From the NCBI RefSeq assembly GCF_003367375.1, contig NZ_CP031416.1, forward strand, positions 3,727,501 to 3,791,500: a stretch of DNA of 64,000 nt, given 5' to 3'. Below the pieces are notes generated by a model, which made no database searches, was not told the origin of the DNA, and saw only the letters and a list, made by a program, of their open reading frames with translations. This document shows positions 48,936 through 58,188 of the stretch, one piece after another. Positions within the stretch are counted from its first letter, which is position 1, and each line of letters begins with the position of its first letter. The position numbers and the translations under genes are program-made. This DNA is from Gallaecimonas mangrovi (GTDB lineage: Bacteria > Pseudomonadota > Gammaproteobacteria > Enterobacterales > Gallaecimonadaceae).

Positions 48936-49886
48936 TTATAAGTAGCGGCGTAGCCAGTCTGCCCCGGCCGCAATCGCCTGACGGGCAACCTTGGCGCTGG
49001 CCATGGCTTCAATAAAGCTGTGGGTAGCACCCATAAAGGTTTTGGCTTCACTGGTTACTCCGGCCTGTTGCATCCGCGCCGCCAGCTGCAAGCCCTCGTC
49101 CGCCAGCACATCACACTCGGCCACCACCACCAGCGATGGTGGCAAGCCGCTAACATTGGCCAAAGCCAGGTTGGTTTTGGGGTCGTCGCGGGCGGCATCG
49201 CCCAAGTAGTGCTGCCAAAAAGTGAGCATTTCATCGCGGGCCAGTACATAGTCAGGGCCATCATAAAGCGTAAAAGACGCGTGCTGGCAGCGCGGGTCCA
49301 GCGCCGGGTAATTGAGCAGCAGCGCCTTGACCATGGCACTACCCTGCGCTTTTAGCGCCAAGGCACTGGCCAGGGATAAATAGCCCCCGGCCGAATCGCC
49401 GCCTAGGGCAAGGCGCTGGCTATCAAGGCCCAAGGTTTGGCTTTGCGCTTTAAGCCAGGCAATGGCGTCCAGGCAGTCGTCGAGGGCAGCCGGGCTTGGG
49501 TGTTCCGGCGCCAACCGGTAATTCACCCCCAACACCGCTACCCCGGCCTGGGCGGCGTATTCGCGCATCAACCGGTCGTGGGTATCAATACTGAAATAGG
49601 TCCAGCCGCCGCCGTGCAGATAGATAAGCACCGGCAGCTGGGGCTGGTTGCTGGGCCGGTAAAGACGCAGGGTTACCCCGTCTTTTAAACAAAATTCCTG
49701 GCAGCTGTGCATGGCCGGGCCCCCTTCCCGAAAAGGGGCTCGCACCTGTTCAATCACCGCTCTGGCTTCATCGAAAGACAAGGGGCTTAAGTCACCAAAG
49801 GCTTGGTAGCGGGCGGCCAACTGGTCGCGAAAGTCAGCTATCTCTGGGTCAAGGGGAGCGGGGCTCGTTACATGGGAAAGGGACAT
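48936..49886 (-). CDS. Alpha/beta hydrolase (hormone-sensitive-lipase family)
   Basis: 316 residues: oxyanion-hole HGGG motif at 91-94 (IYLHGGGWTYFSID), nucleophile S165 in GGDSAGGYLSLA, Asp in CDVLADEG and His in MGATHSFIEA complete the HSL/bacterial esterase type IV triad. No signal peptide, so a cytosolic esterase or lipase for short acyl or carboxyl esters. The gene is single and faces the AraC-family gene. Confidence 0.92.
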   Translation of the reverse strand: MSLSHVTSPAPLDPEIADFRDQLAARYQAFGDLSPLSFDEARAVIEQVRAPFREGGPAMHSCQEFCLKDGVTLRLYRPSNQPQLPVLIYLHGGGWTYFSIDTHDRLMREYAAQAGVAVLGVNYRLAPEHPSPAALDDCLDAIAWLKAQSQTLGLDSQRLALGGDSAGGYLSLASALALKAQGSAMVKALLLNYPALDPRCQHASFTLYDGPDYVLARDEMLTFWQHYLGDAARDDPKTNLALANVSGLPPSLVVVAECDVLADEGLQLAARMQQAGVTSEAKTFMGATHSFIEAMASAKVARQAIAAGADWLRRYL

Positions 49887-50133
49887 GGTGTCTCACAGTC
49901 GGTCTATTTATAGCGTTATATCCTGCGCTACACAGGCCAATTTGCCGCCCGAGCTGGGCCAGTGTTCGCCAATTTTGGGCCACTCATAACAAGCCTTTTA
50001 AATTCTGCGGCCAAGGCCACAGTCGCTGGCCCAGTTACCAACAACATTGGCCCTTCGCGGCAGGTTTACTGCACAGATTTCCGACAGCATCAACCTCAAC
50101 GACTGAAACAAAAGCGTCACGAGGCTTAAACAG

Positions 50134-52365
50134 ATGCGTACTTCGACCCCCAACGCCAAGTCCTGGCTGGCCCTGTGTATTATGGCTGCTTTAGGCACTT
50201 CCTTTAACGCTCTGGCTGCCGAGCAAACCGCAGCCAGTAACGCCAACAGCACCACTCAAAGCGATAAAACCAAAGATAAAGACATTGAAACCCTGACCGT
50301 TACCGCGTCCAAACGTAAAGAAAGCATTCACGACGTGGCAGGCTCGGTATCGGCCATGGGCCAAAGCAAACTGGAGTCCCTGGCAGCGCAAAGCTTGTCA
50401 GACTACGTGACGCAAATGCCGGGGGTGTCGTTTAACGACTACCAGCCTGGGGTGTCAGAGGTGGTGCTGCGCGGCATGTCATCCACCACTTATCACGAGC
50501 AAAACCAAACCACCACCGGTTACTACCTCAACGAAATTCCCTTGAGTGAACCGGGCTGGCCGGTGGTGATCCCCGACATCGACACCTTTGACCTTAAACG
50601 GGTGGAAGTGCTGCGCGGCCCGCAAGGCACCCTGTTCGGTTCTTCATCCCTTGGCGGCCTGATTAACTATGTGGTCAATGAAGCCAGTACCGACGGCTTT
50701 GATGCCGCCGTGCAAGCCGGGGTAGATAACACCGCCCATTCAGACGACACCGGCTATAACCTCAAAGGCATGGTAAACCTGCCCATCACCAGTACCTTTG
50801 CGGCAAGGGCGGTGGTCAGCACCCATAAAAAAGCCGGTTTTCTCGATAACACCGGCACCGGCCAAAAGGATGCCGATCAAACCAAAACCAACGGCGGGCG
50901 CTTGTCGCTGGTGTGGAAACCCACCGACAGTACCAAGCTAAGCTGGCTGTCGATGCACCAAACCATTGATGCCGAAGACCAAACCTATGCCAACATTGGC
51001 ACCTACACCCGGACCACACAAATTCCCGAACCGATGAAGCCTGAGTTTACGGTGCACAGCCTGCGCCTAGACCAAGACCTGGACTTTGCCACCCTGACGG
51101 TACTGGGCGCCTACGCCAAAAAGGAAAGCCACTCGCAGTTTGACTACAGCAGCTATTACAGCAGCGGTTACCTAGGCGGCGACTACGTGGCTGACCACAG
51201 CTATGCCGACTCGAAGATGTATAACATCGAAGCGCGCCTGACCTCGCCCGACAACCAGCGACTGCGCTGGATAGCGGGCACCATGTACAACAGCACCAAG
51301 AAAAGCTCGGTTGACCAAGACTATGTACCGGGCTCGGAAGACTACATAAACAACAACCCCGACACCTACGGTGCAGACCAGGGCGCGGCGCTGGCAAGTG
51401 GCGACATTATTTACGATTACCGCACCCACCAGAAATACACCGAAAAGGCCGTATTTGGTGAAGCCAACTACGACTTTACCCCCCAGTGGACCCTCACGTT
51501 GGGCGGCCGCTATTTCCGTACCACCACCCACAGCCAATTGCAGCAGGCCGCCGACCTTTTGGGTGGCGATGGCTTTAACTACAGCCAGGACGCCGACGAC
51601 ACCGGCTTTACCCCCAAAGTCAGCCTGCGCTACAAGCTCAATGCCAATTGGATGTTCTACGGGCTGTATTCCGAAGGCTATCGGGTAGGTGGCGCTAACC
51701 CGGTGCCGCCCACAGGCGATGATAATACGCCGCTAACCTTCGACGCCGATACCGACAAAAACTATGAGCTGGGGATGCGCTCTGAGCTTTTTGACGGCAA
51801 AGTGGTCTTTAATGCCACCGCCTATTTAGTGGATTGGGACAACATTCAAGTACGGCTATTCCGTGATGACGGCTTTGCCTACGTTATGAATGCCGGTGGC
51901 GCCCGTAACAAAGGGGTGGAAAGCGCCATTCAGTGGAACATCAATGACAACCTGACCTGGAACACCAACTTTACCTACCTTGATGCCCGCCTAACCCAAG
52001 ACCTGGAAACGTCTTCTGGCACCATTGCCGACGGCACCGCCATGCCAGGAGCATCGCACTGGACGGTCAATAACAGCCTGACCTGGTACATGAACCTGCC
52101 TTGGAGCCCACGGCTTATTCTGACCCACCAGTATCTGTCTAAGGCGCCGGTAACCTGGAATTCGGAAGTACAAAGGGGCGATTACAACCTCTACAACCTC
52201 AAAGCCAGCGTGGTGAAAGGCCCTTACGAGGTTAACTTCTACATCAATAACCTGTTTGACCAATACGGCATTGTCAACGCTCCCTACGCCACCCCAAGCT
52301 CAATGCTTGGCACCGTGGTGCGGCCAAGAACCATTGGCCTGACATTCTCCTGGAAGTACTACTAA
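50134..52365 (+). CDS. TonB-dependent outer-membrane receptor
   Basis: 743 residues. Signal peptide (~1-29, LA-AE), a linker, then the plug domain (DIETLTVTASKRKESIHDVAGSVSAM, LSDYVTQMPGVSFND, VEVLRGPQGTLFGSSSLGGLINYVV with the classic RGPQGTLFG) and a C-terminal beta-barrel of ~22 strands, ending in Tyr-Tyr after a ...GLTFSWKYY strand as required for BAM. The TonB box is probably DIETLTVTA. The substrate (siderophore, cobalamin, carbohydrate or other) cannot be judged from sequence. No partner uptake operon is next to it. Confidence 0.93.
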   Translation: MRTSTPNAKSWLALCIMAALGTSFNALAAEQTAASNANSTTQSDKTKDKDIETLTVTASKRKESIHDVAGSVSAMGQSKLESLAAQSLSDYVTQMPGVSFNDYQPGVSEVVLRGMSSTTYHEQNQTTTGYYLNEIPLSEPGWPVVIPDIDTFDLKRVEVLRGPQGTLFGSSSLGGLINYVVNEASTDGFDAAVQAGVDNTAHSDDTGYNLKGMVNLPITSTFAARAVVSTHKKAGFLDNTGTGQKDADQTKTNGGRLSLVWKPTDSTKLSWLSMHQTIDAEDQTYANIGTYTRTTQIPEPMKPEFTVHSLRLDQDLDFATLTVLGAYAKKESHSQFDYSSYYSSGYLGGDYVADHSYADSKMYNIEARLTSPDNQRLRWIAGTMYNSTKKSSVDQDYVPGSEDYINNNPDTYGADQGAALASGDIIYDYRTHQKYTEKAVFGEANYDFTPQWTLTLGGRYFRTTTHSQLQQAADLLGGDGFNYSQDADDTGFTPKVSLRYKLNANWMFYGLYSEGYRVGGANPVPPTGDDNTPLTFDADTDKNYELGMRSELFDGKVVFNATAYLVDWDNIQVRLFRDDGFAYVMNAGGARNKGVESAIQWNINDNLTWNTNFTYLDARLTQDLETSSGTIADGTAMPGASHWTVNNSLTWYMNLPWSPRLILTHQYLSKAPVTWNSEVQRGDYNLYNLKASVVKGPYEVNFYINNLFDQYGIVNAPYATPSSMLGTVVRPRTIGLTFSWKYY

Positions 52366-52380
52366 CCGCGACGAGAATGC

Positions 52381-52409
52381 AAAAAGCCCCGCCATTGGCG
52401 GGGCTTTTT
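52381..52409. terminator. Bidirectional terminator
   Basis: AAAAAGCCCCGCC attached to GGCGGGGCTTTTT, loop ATT. It ends the TonB receptor and the converging nucleosidase gene. Confidence 0.92.
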
Positions 52410-52414
52410 GCTAC

Positions 52415-53383
52415 TCAAGACAGCTTATCCAACATCGCCAATAACAGCTCGGCGGCGGTGCCAGAGGCGATGGCATCAAACACATTTTCGGTATTTTTGC
52501 CTTGCTGGCCACCTGCCAAGTCACTTACCGAGCGGATCACCACCCAGGGCACGTTATTCACAAAACACACCTGGGCCAGCGCCGCCGACTCCATTTCGGT
52601 AACGTCAGCCCGATAAACCCGGCGCAACCATTGCCGGTAGCGGCTGTTATCTAAAAACACCGAGCCGGTAACGCCATTGCCGCCCACCGACACCTGCACT
52701 TTGCGGCCCGACGGCATCTTGATGGTAACGGCGCTGGCCGCGGCTTTTACCGCCGCCAATAGCTGGCTGTCGGCACTGAAATAAGGCATAGGCTGGCGCT
52801 GCTGCCAGCCGTCTTTAATCACTTTCACTTCGTTGGGGAAGATAAAACCAAACGGCTGGTAATGCGGCCGGTTAGGGTCGGATTTCGCCAACTGTTGCCA
52901 CTTTTTCAGCTCGGCCTGGTAGTAATCGGGCAACAGATATTGGCCTTTGTGGGCCGGGTCAGGATTGGCATAAACCGCTTCGTCGTGATAGTACCAGCGC
53001 GCCGGCACGGCGATGTCGCCAGGGTGAAATTTTGGGTTTACGCCACCGGCAATGCCCATCATCACTACTTGGCCAACCGGGAAGTAATCAAGCGCCATTT
53101 GCATGGTCATGGCGGCATTGGTGACCGATACCCCACTGGCAAAAATCAGCAATTTTTTGCCTTTGTAATGGGCAAGCTGGTAGCGCACACCGCGAAAGGT
53201 TTGGGTTGCACTAATGCTGGCATCGGGGCTGCTGGCAAGCGCTTTATCAATGGCGGCCATTTCCGGCTCATAGGCGGCCACTATTGCCAGCCAATCACGC
53301 TTGGCAAAATCGGCAGGGCCGAAACTGGCTGCCCACAACGGCAGGCAAAACAACCACAATAACGTTATTCGCAGCACGGCCAT
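52415..53383 (-). CDS. Secreted nucleosidase / phosphorylase-like protein (MTA/SAH nucleosidase superfamily)
   Basis: 322 residues. Signal peptide (~1-18, LPLWAA) and then the PNP/UDP (MTA/SAH nucleosidase) fold: MMGIAGGVNPKFHPGDIAVPARWYYHDEA, VSVGGNGVTGSVFLDN and EMESAALAQVCFVNNVPWVVIRSVSDLAGG. The last contains the EMES..A.. and SD...G positions typical of nucleosidases. Members cut N-glycosidic bonds of purine nucleosides such as methylthioadenosine. The export signal is unusual for cytosolic MTAN, but exported relatives are known in other bacteria. It is a single gene. Confidence 0.85.
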   Translation of the reverse strand: MAVLRITLLWLFCLPLWAASFGPADFAKRDWLAIVAAYEPEMAAIDKALASSPDASISATQTFRGVRYQLAHYKGKKLLIFASGVSVTNAAMTMQMALDYFPVGQVVMMGIAGGVNPKFHPGDIAVPARWYYHDEAVYANPDPAHKGQYLLPDYYQAELKKWQQLAKSDPNRPHYQPFGFIFPNEVKVIKDGWQQRQPMPYFSADSQLLAAVKAAASAVTIKMPSGRKVQVSVGGNGVTGSVFLDNSRYRQWLRRVYRADVTEMESAALAQVCFVNNVPWVVIRSVSDLAGGQQGKNTENVFDAIASGTAAELLLAMLDKLS

Positions 53384-53453
53384 GTGTTAAATCCTTGTTT
53401 AATAAAACAACAAGGTGGCACAGCAGCCGGCAAGCGGCAATAACTGCCAGCGC

Positions 53454-53831
53454 TTACTGTGACGCCGACATCGCCGAATGAATGGTGCTGATGTTGTGTT
53501 CAACCCAGCGATTAAGAGCACTGATCGGCTCACCAAGGGAAACCCCCAGCTCGGTAAGCTGATACTCAACCCGCGGCGGCACTTCGGGGTAAGCGATGCG
53601 TCTGACCAAACCAAAGCGTTCCATTTTTCTAAGGTTCTGGATCAGCATCTTTTCAGAGATCCCACCGACCCGGCGCCGTAGCTCACCGGTGCGCGCCGGC
53701 CCTTGCTTGGCCAGGGTGTAAAGCACTAGCAAAGCCCATTTATCCCCCAACACTTCCAGCAGGCTTCTGGCTGGGCAATGGCTGTTCAGCACATTACCTG
53801 TCCAGACTCCCGCTTCACTGCTTTGGCTCAT
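53454..53831 (-). CDS. HxlR-family regulator
   Basis: 125 residues from ATG 53831. Winged-helix HxlR domain: C19-PARSLLEVLGDKWALLVLYTLAKQG, then ELRRRVGGISEKMLIQNLRKMERFGLV and TELGVSLGEPISAL. The conserved N-terminal Cys19 is the redox-sensing residue in YodB/HypR/QorR relatives that respond to quinones, diamide or aldehydes. It faces gstA divergently, with a palindromic operator between them, and probably represses both until electrophiles modify its Cys. Confidence 0.9.
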   Translation of the reverse strand: MSQSSEAGVWTGNVLNSHCPARSLLEVLGDKWALLVLYTLAKQGPARTGELRRRVGGISEKMLIQNLRKMERFGLVRRIAYPEVPPRVEYQLTELGVSLGEPISALNRWVEHNISTIHSAMSASQ

Positions 53832-53853
53832 CGCTGTTCCTGCCCCTCTCAAA

Positions 53854-53871
53854 ACTTACCAAAAGGTAAGT
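53854..53871. promoter_or_regulatory. HxlR-type operator
   Basis: ACTTACC-AAAA-GGTAAGT is a perfect inverted repeat, 23 nt upstream of the HxlR gene start and 62 nt upstream of gstA. HxlR-type regulators (QorR, YodB) bind such GTAAGT-type palindromes. Its place between the two genes supports autoregulation and control of the glutathione transferase. Confidence 0.8.
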
Positions 53872-53933
53872 ACTTGTTTTTAAGAAAGCAATATTTACAC
53901 TCAAAGCAAACCCATTGTGACGCTAGGATCCCC

Positions 53934-54536
53934 ATGAAGCTTTATTACAAGGCCGGTGCCTGTTCCCTTTCTCCCCATATTATTCTTGAAGAGCTGGAAC
54001 TGCCTTACACCACCGAAGCGGTAGATACCAAAACCAAAAAAACCGAGACCGGTAGTGACTACTTGGCTATTAACAGCAAGGGCTACATTCCGGCGCTACT
54101 GCTGGATAACGGCCATTTGCTGACCGAAGGCATTGCGATTGCCCAGTATCTGGCTGACCAAAAACCCCAAGCGGGCCTGCTGCCAGAAAAGGGAGAAACC
54201 CGTTATCAAGTGCTGAGCCTGATGGCCTTTATTGCCACCGAACTGCACAAATCCCTTGGCGTTTTTTTCAACCCCAACGCACCTGAAGAATGGAAGACGG
54301 CGGTAGGCGCCATGCTCAATAAGCGCTTTGCCTGGGTAAGCGAGCAGATCGGTGAGCAGGATTATCTAACCGGCAAGCAATTTACCATTGCCGATGCCTA
54401 CCTCTTTACGATTCTGAACTGGACCCGCTTTTTAAATATCGACCTGTCCCCTTGGCCGAACCTTGGCGCCTTCTTGGCGCGCGTTGCTGAGCGTCCAGCG
54501 GTACAAAAAGCCCTCAAAGCCGAAGGCCTTATTTAA
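53934..54536 (+). CDS. gstA: Glutathione S-transferase, beta class
   Basis: 200 residues with ATG 53934 (the frame runs back to 53778 through the operator, which is excluded). The N-terminal thioredoxin domain is MKLYYKAGACSLSPHIILEELELPY with C10, the catalytic Cys typical of beta-class GstA, followed by the VDTKTKKT loop and YIPALLLDNG (cis-Pro), then the helical C-terminal domain with FTIADAYLFTILNWTRF (N-capping box). It conjugates glutathione to electrophiles and links to the divergent HxlR regulator. The stop overlaps the converging dehydrogenase gene by 4 nt. Confidence 0.93.
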   Translation: MKLYYKAGACSLSPHIILEELELPYTTEAVDTKTKKTETGSDYLAINSKGYIPALLLDNGHLLTEGIAIAQYLADQKPQAGLLPEKGETRYQVLSLMAFIATELHKSLGVFFNPNAPEEWKTAVGAMLNKRFAWVSEQIGEQDYLTGKQFTIADAYLFTILNWTRFLNIDLSPWPNLGAFLARVAERPAVQKALKAEGLI

Positions 54537-55606
54537 TCGGCGCTAACCGCATCGGCCACAGTCCGGGCCAACGCCCGGGCTGTGGTCCATTTACCACCGC
54601 TTACCGTTAACACCCGGCCTTGCCAATCAAGGGCAAATTCACGGCTCAAGCGGCTGGTACTTTGTGCGGCCGCCAAAAGTGGCCTAACCCCGGAAAATTC
54701 CCCCACAATATCCTTCTCAGTCATCCCTTTTAAAAAGTGGTGGTTATACACCGCCAGTAAGTAGCGGCGCTCTTCATCACTACACTGCACCGGTTGCTCT
54801 ATGCTTTGCAGCACTTCGGTGGTGCCAAGCAAACTGTGCTGGCCATGGGGCAATACAAATACCACCCGTTCCTCACCGGGCACCTCCAGCATTAAGCCAT
54901 GTTGGCGCTCACCGGGTAGCAGCAAATGGCTGCCCCGCACCAGGCTTAATGGCCGGCCCGGTTGCATGCTTGAATCCAGCAACAACTGCTGGCTCCAGGG
55001 CCCGGCCACATTCACCACGGTGTCAAACTGCTGCATGCCGGAATCCAGTACCACCAGCCCTTGCCCATCCAGCGCCAGCGCTGGCCGGTTTTCAAAAATT
55101 TTTACCCCGCTTTCCCGGCACTGTTCTGCCACCCAAAGCCCGAGCTTGTTGTCATCAAGCATTTGGCCGTCAAAAAAGCAGTAAGCGCCCAGCAAGCCCC
55201 GGCGCTCCAGCGTCGGTTCAATGGCCAGCACCGCTTGGTGGCTCAGCCAGCGGTGGCGGCCCAAGCCCTTGCCCAAGGCCATGGCGTCATAAAGGGTGAG
55301 ACCGGCTTTGATGCGCCAACGGCTGCGTTGGCCTTGGCGATAGATGGGATAAAGTAACGGCAAGCGCCTTGTGAGCTGCGGGGCGTTATCCAGCCACCAG
55401 CGCCGCTCGGCAAGCGCTTGATAAACTAGGTGAAACTGGCCTTGTTCTAAATAACGCAAGCCACCGTGCAGTAACTTACTCGAGGCGCTGCTGGTGGCCG
55501 CCATTAATTGTGCCTTTTCAAACAGCGTCACCTGATGGCCGCGTTCGGCCAGTTCCCAGGCCGCACAGAGTCCGTTAATGCCACCGCCTATTACCGCCAC
55601 CCGCAT
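54533..55606 (-). CDS. FAD-dependent glycerol-3-phosphate dehydrogenase-like oxidoreductase, short form
   Basis: 357 residues. N-terminal FAD motif VIGGGINGLCAAWELAERG (5-23), SSASSKLLHGGLRYLEQGQF (the SSK..HGG.RY segment specific to GlpD), YDAMALGKGLGRHR and RPLSLVRGSHLLLP. GlpD usually has ~500 residues, ending in a helical C-terminal domain which is missing here; the frame ends in SGGKWTTARALART, the last motif of the catalytic domain. It may oxidise sn-glycerol-3-phosphate or another substrate. Not in a glp operon. Confidence 0.85.
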   Translation of the reverse strand: MRVAVIGGGINGLCAAWELAERGHQVTLFEKAQLMAATSSASSKLLHGGLRYLEQGQFHLVYQALAERRWWLDNAPQLTRRLPLLYPIYRQGQRSRWRIKAGLTLYDAMALGKGLGRHRWLSHQAVLAIEPTLERRGLLGAYCFFDGQMLDDNKLGLWVAEQCRESGVKIFENRPALALDGQGLVVLDSGMQQFDTVVNVAGPWSQQLLLDSSMQPGRPLSLVRGSHLLLPGERQHGLMLEVPGEERVVFVLPHGQHSLLGTTEVLQSIEQPVQCSDEERRYLLAVYNHHFLKGMTEKDIVGEFSGVRPLLAAAQSTSRLSREFALDWQGRVLTVSGGKWTTARALARTVADAVSAD

Positions 55607-55639
55607 GGCTCTCTCCCAGTGCCGTGTCAGCTTACATCT

Positions 55640-56749
55640 TTAGCCGCGATCGGCTGCCAAAGCCATACGGCGACGTTGTGAAAGTCGTTTTTTGCTACGT
55701 CGGTGCCACCAAAGGTAACTGCCGGTGGCAGCCAGCAGCAGCGGCATTAGCCCAACCAGGCTCCAAAGCAGTTTCGACAGCAAGCCGCCGAAACTGCCAA
55801 AATGCAGCAAGCGGTAGCTATCGAGAATTTGCCCACCAAGGCCCATTTGACGAATATCCCACTGGCTTTGAAAGGCGCCGCTCTGGGCGTCAAAACTCAC
55901 GCCGCTGGCGTAGTCTGATAGCAGCGGGTTCGCCGACGGTACCGCCCCGTAAAAACTGATGGCCATGCCTTGTTCATAAGGCAGCAGCAAATAGGTGGCT
56001 TTAAAGCCGCTAACACGCTTTTCGGCCTGCTGGCGAAGCTGCTCTAACGGCAATTGGTCGTTGTAGAGCCGCTGGCTCACCGGCAGGTCCGTATGTTCAA
56101 ACTCGTGCGCGGCGTACTCGATATTCCACCAAAGCCCGGTAAAGGCCAGCACCAGCAACACCGGAGACGCCAGGGTACCCACCAATTTGTGGGTGTCCGA
56201 CAGCGCTAGGCGCAAGTCTTTGCCCCAGCGCAAGGTGAAAAGACGCGTGTAAAACTGGCGATAAAGCACCAGCCCGGAAAGGCCCAAAAACAGCAAAATA
56301 GCGCCATAGACCGCGCCCAGTACCATGCCGGTTTCAGCCAGTAAGAATTGGTAGTGAAATTCGCTAAGCCAGTCGGTGAAGTGGTGATTAACCGGCAGCG
56401 GGCCACTGAGCAGCCGGCCCTGATAGGGGTCGAGGTAGAGCTTGAACCAGTCACTGCTGTGGCGGCGAATAAGATAAACCCGGTCGGCACTGTGTTTGTC
56501 GTCAAACAATTCCCAGGCCCCCAGCTCATAGCTCGGCCACTGCCGGTTGATGTCGGCGGCCAACGATTCTAGCGGCAGCCGCGTTGCCGAAGCGCCGGCG
56601 GTTAGCGTTACCTCGGCTGGGCGCAACAGGCCATCAAGCTCATTTTTGAACACCAAAATGCTGCCGCTAACCGACATTAAAATCAGCGGCAACAAGGCAA
56701 AAAGCGCCAGCCAGGAGTGCAAACGGAACAGGGTTTTGCGCATAGCCAC
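55640..56749 (-). CDS. PepSY-associated TM-helix protein (FhuF/siderophore-reductase-like)
   Basis: 369 residues, four membrane helices: ~13-35 (LHSWLALFALLPLILMSVSG), 143-165, 190-212 and 330-350, with two PepSY-type domains in the periplasm. The HSW near 10 and H..T in the helices would bind heme, as in this family of iron-regulated membrane reductases paired with siderophore uptake. A Fur-like site stands directly upstream (56761-56785). Start GTG 56749 (ATG 56743 possible). The TonB receptor lies ~3 kb away, not adjacent. Confidence 0.85.
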   Translation of the reverse strand: MAMRKTLFRLHSWLALFALLPLILMSVSGSILVFKNELDGLLRPAEVTLTAGASATRLPLESLAADINRQWPSYELGAWELFDDKHSADRVYLIRRHSSDWFKLYLDPYQGRLLSGPLPVNHHFTDWLSEFHYQFLLAETGMVLGAVYGAILLFLGLSGLVLYRQFYTRLFTLRWGKDLRLALSDTHKLVGTLASPVLLVLAFTGLWWNIEYAAHEFEHTDLPVSQRLYNDQLPLEQLRQQAEKRVSGFKATYLLLPYEQGMAISFYGAVPSANPLLSDYASGVSFDAQSGAFQSQWDIRQMGLGGQILDSYRLLHFGSFGGLLSKLLWSLVGLMPLLLAATGSYLWWHRRSKKRLSQRRRMALAADRG

Positions 56750-56760
56750 TCAGTAATTAG

Positions 56761-56785
56761 CAACAATTCTCATTTCGATATTGTT
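56761..56785 (-). promoter_or_regulatory. Candidate Fur box upstream of the PepSY gene
   Basis: On the minus strand AACAATATCGAAATGAGAAT, continuing TTGTT, 12 nt upstream of the start codon. It contains AATGAGAATTGTT, close to the iron-box halves ATGATAATNATTATC and with the AACAAT...ATTGTT dyad. Assigned on similarity and context. Confidence 0.5.
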
Positions 56786-56833
56786 ACTAACTTGTAAGCA
56801 GCTGTCGAGTGATTACAGGCCTTAAATGCCACA

Positions 56834-56862
56834 AAAAAACCGGCCATTAAGGCCGGTTTTTA
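56834..56862 (-). terminator. Terminator of the antiporter gene
   Basis: AAAAACCGGCC/GGCCGGTTTTT with loop ATTAA; follows the antiporter stop at 56878 on the minus strand. Confidence 0.88.
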
Positions 56863-56877
56863 TTGAGCAATAGCGGC

Positions 56878-58188
56878 TTATTCGCCGTCGCCGAGTTTTT
56901 CACCCCGGGCCTTGGCCGCCGCAATGCTTTGGCGAATTAACGGCGAGATAGTCAGGCCCTGCACGATGATGGAGAAAATCACCACCATGTAGGTCATCAG
57001 CACCAATAAGCTGTGTAAGTCGACGTTATGCACCATCACCTTGCCACTGGGAATAGAGGCTGCCATGGCCAGCGCCAGGCCACCACGCAAACCACCCCAA
57101 GTAAGAATTTTTACCGAGTTTACGTCGTAGCTGCGAAAGCGGCGGAACACTGAGAACGGCAGAATGACACTGATAAAACGTGCCAGCAGCACCAGCGGGA
57201 TCATCATCAAGCCAAGGCCAATTTCTTCCATGGAAATAGGCATGGTAACCAGCAGCAAGCCAATGATCAGGAACAATAAGGCGTTCAAGAAGCTGTCGGT
57301 GGCGTGCCAGAAATGCTGCACGTAGAGGTTTTCGTGGGCATCTTCAGGGTCTTTAACCGGCAGGCGGTCACGGGTGACGTTACCGATAAAGATACCGGCG
57401 ACCACCATCGCCAACGCGCCGGAGATATCCATGATGTTGGCCAGGGCAAAACCGGCAGACGGAATGGTCATGGTTACCAGCAAGCGGATGTTGGCGTCTT
57501 TAGACAAGATAAGCAGCACATGGCCAATCAGCGCCAGTACAAAGCCAAACAGTACGCCGCCTACCGCATCTTCTAAAAACAGATGGGCAACACCACCAAA
57601 GGTTGGGGAACCGCCAGAGAACGCCACGGCGAAAATGGTGGTAAAGACCACCAGGCCAACACCGTCGTTAAACAGCGACTCGCCTTCCACCTGAATAGAA
57701 ATACCTTCAGGGGCACGCATTTGTTTGATGATGGCCAGCACCGCAATGGGGTCGGTGGGGCTAATGAGGGCGCCAAACAGCAGGCAGTAAATGAACGGTA
57801 CTTGCCAGCCCACCAGACCCAGCAGCCAGTAGCTGAGGTAGCCCACGATAAAGGTCGATGCCAGTGTCGAGAACAACACCAAAATGGTGATTTCCCAGCG
57901 CTGCTTGCGCATGGCGTGCAAGTCAATTTCCAGTGCCCCGGCAAAAAGCAGGAAGCCGAGCATGCCTTTTAGCAGCAGCTGGTTGAAGTTCAGCCCGGAT
58001 ACGATGTGTTCCAGCGCTAAAGCAGTATCAGCCCCGGCGAACTTTCCGGACAAAATCAACAACAAAGACAGCACCACCGAACCGGTAGTGATGGCAATAG
58101 TGCTTTGCAGTTTGAGAATATATTGGTTGCTAAAAGCAAGGAAGACGGCCAGAGCCGACAGAAAGCAAATCAAATACCATGCATTCAT
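56878..58188 (-). CDS. CPA1 (NhaP-type) cation:proton antiporter
   Basis: 436 residues with 12-13 membrane helices. Recognisable are FGALISPTDPIAVLAIIKQM (the TDP motif of the ion-binding helix), EGESLFNDGVGLVVFTT (the ND pair that binds Na+) and TWGGLRGGLALAMAASIP (conserved near helix 11). It exchanges Na+ or K+ for protons in pH and salt homeostasis. There is a 490-nt upstream region without genes that may carry its regulation. Confidence 0.92.
   Translation of the reverse strand: MNAWYLICFLSALAVFLAFSNQYILKLQSTIAITTGSVVLSLLLILSGKFAGADTALALEHIVSGLNFNQLLLKGMLGFLLFAGALEIDLHAMRKQRWEITILVLFSTLASTFIVGYLSYWLLGLVGWQVPFIYCLLFGALISPTDPIAVLAIIKQMRAPEGISIQVEGESLFNDGVGLVVFTTIFAVAFSGGSPTFGGVAHLFLEDAVGGVLFGFVLALIGHVLLILSKDANIRLLVTMTIPSAGFALANIMDISGALAMVVAGIFIGNVTRDRLPVKDPEDAHENLYVQHFWHATDSFLNALLFLIIGLLLVTMPISMEEIGLGLMMIPLVLLARFISVILPFSVFRRFRSYDVNSVKILTWGGLRGGLALAMAASIPSGKVMVHNVDLHSLLVLMTYMVVIFSIIVQGLTISPLIRQSIAAAKARGEKLGDGE

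Noticed and set aside
53778-53933. N-terminal extension of gstA
   Set aside because: Crosses the HxlR operator and the start of the HxlR gene; GST proteins begin at MKLYYKAG.
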